Positions 63,300-64,000 of a DNA stretch of 64,000 bases are shown piece by piece. Source of the DNA: Clostridium sp. (lineage in GTDB: Bacteria; Bacillota_I; Bacilli_A; Acholeplasmatales; Anaeroplasmataceae). The notes beneath the pieces are model-generated. The model worked only from the letters and a program-made list of their open reading frames with translations. It searched no databases and was not told the DNA's origin. The stretch lies in contig CP091735.1 of NCBI GenBank assembly GCA_022010015.1, positions 1,054,001 through 1,118,000 of the forward strand. Reading direction: 5' to 3'. Numbering within the stretch: position 1 is the first letter of the stretch; the number at the start of each line of letters is the position of its first letter. Position numbers and translations under genes: made by a program.

Positions 63300-64000
63300 A
63301 TGATTTTTGTCTAATTAAGGGTTTTGAGTCTAGTGATATCAGTATTGATAAGCATATCATTTTTTTAATGATTGCTTATTATATTATGGTGATTTAAAAA
63401 TTGCTGTGAATAATAATTCATTATTATGTCTTAAGGGTGATTTATATGAGCTTGATTTATTTAAGGATTGTTTAAATGTCGATATTGATTTATTTAATAC
63501 TACTGAGCTTTTATTAATGTATATAAATAAGTATGGAATAGATAGTATAAATAATTTGTATGGCAATTTTTTTCGTTTGTTTATATTAATGATTTTTGGT
63601 ATCTGTTTAGGAAGAGATCACATAGGAATAAAGAGTGCATATTATTTTTAATGATGGAAAAAAAGTTCTTCTTTCGAGTCGAAAGGGTGAAATATTAAAA
63701 AGATTAGATCATATTGTTGTTGATAAGACTGGCTTATGTGAACTTTTTGGGATGGGACCATCAAATAGCTTAGGAAAAACAATTTATAAGGATTTATATG
63801 AGGTTAGTATTGGTTCATATTTAAAAAAATAACTGATAAATTTGAAGAAATTACTTATTTTGAGCTTAAAGATTATGAATTTAAGGACAGCTTTGATGAG
63901 GCTAAGGAAAAACTAAAGTCGTTATTAAACAAAGCGATTAAAAGAACTTTACCAGTTGGTAAATATGCATCATTATTATCTGGCGGTATAGATTCAACAA
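63300..64000 (+). CDS. Asparagine-synthase-like amidotransferase, 3' truncated by the window, frameshifted
   Basis: The class II amidotransferase-like part reads LCLKGDLYELDLFKDCL (matching the NGEIYNY region), then FNTTELLLMYINKYG, then DSINNLYGNFSFVYI, then CLGRDHIGIKSAYYF. The synthetase ATP-pyrophosphatase loop begins at the window end with SLLSGGIDST. The catalytic N-terminal Cys (Met-Cys-Gly) and the HRGPD segment are not found, and the region before KGDLYEL is about 30 residues shorter than usual. The start near 63300 has no ribosome binding site. It may be an ammonia-dependent or otherwise specialised homologue. Confidence 0.72.

Noticed and set aside
1..64000. Programmed frameshifting or widespread pseudogenisation as a biological feature
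   Set aside because: Breaks occur at ordinary A/T runs in essential genes, mostly with one extra base, and the tRNA-Trp gene has the same defect. No slippery-site plus pseudoknot pattern recurs.
1..64000. Reassigned UGA codon, as in Mollicutes
   Set aside because: UGA ends several genes at the expected place (esterase at 5137, PucR-type gene at 18266, DUF2971 protein at 30789), and the only tRNA-Trp has anticodon CCA. Internal UGAs are explained by frameshifts.

Overview
The window is 64 kb of AT-rich DNA from a low-GC Gram-positive (Bacillota) anaerobe, most likely a gut member of the Bacilli/Erysipelotrichia-like clades. The signs are purine-rich ribosome binding sites, T-tract terminators, a T-box leader, a DtxR-family iron regulator, an HPr-like protein with the regulatory serine, a CcpA-type cre site, a type I LTA-synthase-like sulfatase, pyruvate:ferredoxin oxidoreductase, a glycyl radical enzyme with its activase, and a tricistronic spore germination receptor. 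The standard code with UGA as stop fits throughout.

One technical fact colours every entry. Most genes are cut into pieces by frameshifts at short homopolymer runs, and where the correct frame can be worked out there is usually one extra base. A tRNA-Trp gene carries the same kind of extra base in its anticodon arm. I therefore read the breaks as sequence errors and annotate each gene across its full reconstructed span.

Layout. 1-3.6 kb: end of a secreted pectate lyase. 3.7-9.6 kb: pgi, an esterase, a flavodoxin-like protein, a membrane EAL phosphodiesterase, and a DUF3793-flavodoxin pair behind a palindromic iron-type operator. 9.6-12.2 kb: T-box (probably Arg) and a polar amino acid ABC transporter. 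12.3-15.6 kb: alpha/beta hydrolase, MurF, Ddl. 15.8-20.7 kb: AAA ATPase, RDD protein, PucR-type regulator, YjjI/YjjW. 20.7-24.4 kb: msmK, then pgk, HPr-like and tpiA. 24.4-28.6 kb: two decayed IS fragments flanking dtxR, map, gltX and tRNA-Glu. 28.7-34.5 kb: a secreted phosphatase/nuclease, a DUF2971 protein, a membrane protein, trpS, a DUF308-like protein, a lipid kinase. 34.5-37.9 kb: gerB-gerA-gerC. 37.9-43.3 kb: a metallo-beta-lactamase-fold protein, LysR, a CPA2 antiporter, and a fluoride riboswitch controlling an NHA-type antiporter. 43.5-54.5 kb: tRNA-Trp, a giant repeat protein, an LtaS-like sulfatase, GNAT, PH-domain protein, tRNA-His, a double-anchored membrane protein. 54.6-64 kb: galU, an incomplete NitT/TauT-type transporter, dapA, PFOR, a membrane protein, and the start of an asparagine-synthase-like gene.

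How it fits together. Pgi, Pgk, TpiA, the HPr-like protein, MsmK and PFOR describe a sugar-fermenting, ferredoxin-based metabolism with CcpA/HPr-style control. Flavodoxins and DUF3793 under a DtxR-type site suggest a switch from ferredoxin to flavodoxin when iron is short. The most notable signals are the fluoride riboswitch, the HPr variant that has lost the residues next to its phosphorylatable histidine, the giant repeat protein, and two start regions (galU, dapA) in which a hairpin lies on or next to the ribosome binding site.
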